Shown in pieces: positions 23,815-24,596 of a DNA stretch of 24,596 nucleotides. Source of the stretch: Lachnospiraceae bacterium UBA7060 (lineage in GTDB: Bacteria; Bacillota; Clostridia; Lachnospirales; Lachnospiraceae); NCBI GenBank assembly GCA_002493835.1, contig DLAA01000126.1, positions 1-24,596 on the forward strand. The letters run 5' to 3'. The notes under the pieces were generated by a model. That model made no database searches, had not been told where the DNA came from, and worked only from the letters and a program-made list of their open reading frames with translations. The first letter of the stretch is position 1. Every line of letters begins with the position of its first letter. Made by a program: the position numbers and the translations under genes.

Positions 23815-24596
23815 TTATGCCTGTTTATTTTTTCTTAATACATACTCAACGATAACATCAACACATTTTTGAATTCCGATTGAGCTGTCAATATTCTTTT
23901 TCCCTTCATCCCATGTATCACCATACATTTCCATAACTTTTTTAATGCGGTAGTTTTTAGGAGCATATACGAAAATTCTTACTAAGTCCTTTTTGTGACG
24001 CAGAACGTAATCGGCTGAACGCCCAATAATCACACAGGAACCAGATTCTGCAATCATTTTTATCACTTTATCCTGTGCTATGATTGCTTGTTGTATCACA
24101 TCAGTGCTTAGATACAATTCACGCATAACGGCATTTTCATCAGAATTGATATTGGAAATAAATTCACTTGCAAGCCCGCTTTCTCTTGCAGCAATTGCGG
24201 TCATTTCCTTGTAATAGCATGGAATATTTAGTTTCCGGGCTACTAATTGCCCAATCTGTTTTCCGGCAGTTCCATGTTCACGGGCGATTGTGATAATAAC
24301 ACCGGGAGAAGATACCTGTATTGTCTGAAAATCTGTTTTCGATTGTGTCCGATATTTTTCCTGTTCCAAAGTTCTCCATAACTTTACCATAACAAAAGCT
24401 GTAACAAGAACAGCGATTATATCAGCAATCGGGGCAGCCCAAAAAATACCTGTAACACCGCTGAAAATCGGCATAATAAGCGAAAAAATAATGAGAAGCA
24501 CATCTCTTAAAATGGATAAAGGCGCTGCCGCTTTTGCGTGTCCTATGGATTGCAAAAAAATAGCGCAAACCTTTTGTAAGCGGCAAATAATCGGCG
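23815..24596 (-). CDS. MATE transporter C-terminus fused to cytidylate-kinase-like domain, 5' end outside window
   Basis: The frame is open to the right edge, with 259 residues present. An internal TTG at 24555 is not a real start because the frame continues upstream with MATE-like sequence. The visible N-terminal part (QKVCAIFLQSIGHAKAAAPL and two hydrophobic helices ending GIFWAAPIADI) is the end of a MATE-family multidrug/sodium antiporter. After a cytoplasmic linker the rest is a cytidylate-kinase-like domain. It has VIITIAREHGTAGKQIGQ as the P-loop region, IPCYYKEM, ARESGLASEFI and SCVIIGRSADYVLRH. This fused arrangement recurs in Lachnospiraceae-type genomes. The kinase-like domain's substrate is unknown; canonical cytidylate kinase activity is not assured, because the P-loop departs from G-x4-GK-(S/T). 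It could regulate transport or act on a nucleotide-like substrate. Confidence 0.85.
   Translation of the reverse strand, partial: PIICRLQKVCAIFLQSIGHAKAAAPLSILRDVLLIIFSLIMPIFSGVTGIFWAAPIADIIAVLVTAFVMVKLWRTLEQEKYRTQSKTDFQTIQVSSPGVIITIAREHGTAGKQIGQLVARKLNIPCYYKEMTAIAARESGLASEFISNINSDENAVMRELYLSTDVIQQAIIAQDKVIKMIAESGSCVIIGRSADYVLRHKKDLVRIFVYAPKNYRIKKVMEMYGDTWDEGKKNIDSSIGIQKCVDVIVEYVLRKNKQA

Overview
The window reads as chromosomal DNA of an anaerobic Bacillota, most likely a gut Lachnospiraceae-type Clostridium relative. This rests on AGGAGG-type ribosome binding sites, a MATE/cytidylate-kinase-like fusion, S-x-S-E-N-x-V surface-protein repeats, InlB-type (Flg_new) repeats and GHKL/LytTR two-component systems. 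Nearly all genes lie on the minus strand. One gene is on the plus strand (9657-11684). I see no rRNA, tRNA, transposase or CRISPR.

Layout on the minus strand, from right to left: (a) 23815-24596, the end of a MATE transporter fused to a cytidylate-kinase-like domain, cut by the window edge. (b) 23370-23644, a small membrane-protein gene that looks frameshifted and internally deleted. (c) 15358-23031, a 2557-residue secreted protein with a signal peptide, acidic repeats, a transglutaminase-like domain, five thioredoxin-like modules interleaved with seven InlB repeats, and seven Ig-like repeats. A G10 tract near its 5' end could make it phase variable. (d) 13728-15167 and 11771-13696, a two-component system whose regulator fuses REC-LytTR-REC-winged helix in one chain, with a 7TM-type HisKA kinase. 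(e) 9657-11684 (plus), a membrane-anchored surface protein with short repeats. (f) 8722-9459 and 7457-8725, an AgrA/AgrC-like LytTR regulator and GHKL kinase overlapping by ATGA. (g) 7224-3858, an SPFH / zinc-ribbon / TPM operon resembling Bacillus subtilis ydjI-ydjG-ydjH but without pspA. (h) 3745-1448, an FAD-dependent dehydrogenase and a ROK fructokinase. (i) 1-1362, an AAA-ATPase-like/PD-(D/E)XK family protein cut by the left edge.

The main integrating observation is a shared promoter architecture upstream of the giant surface protein and of the SPFH operon. Each has two near-identical 8-bp direct repeats (GTCGATTC-like) 21 bp apart, followed by a -10-like hexamer that starts exactly 42 nt after the start of the second repeat. 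That geometry is typical of LytTR-regulator sites. It suggests that one of the two LytTR proteins here co-regulates an envelope-stress/membrane module and a giant adhesin-like protein. With the gene-9 surface protein lying between the two signalling systems, 7.2-23.2 kb looks like a cell-surface sensing and remodelling locus. This link is inference, but the sequence geometry can be checked.
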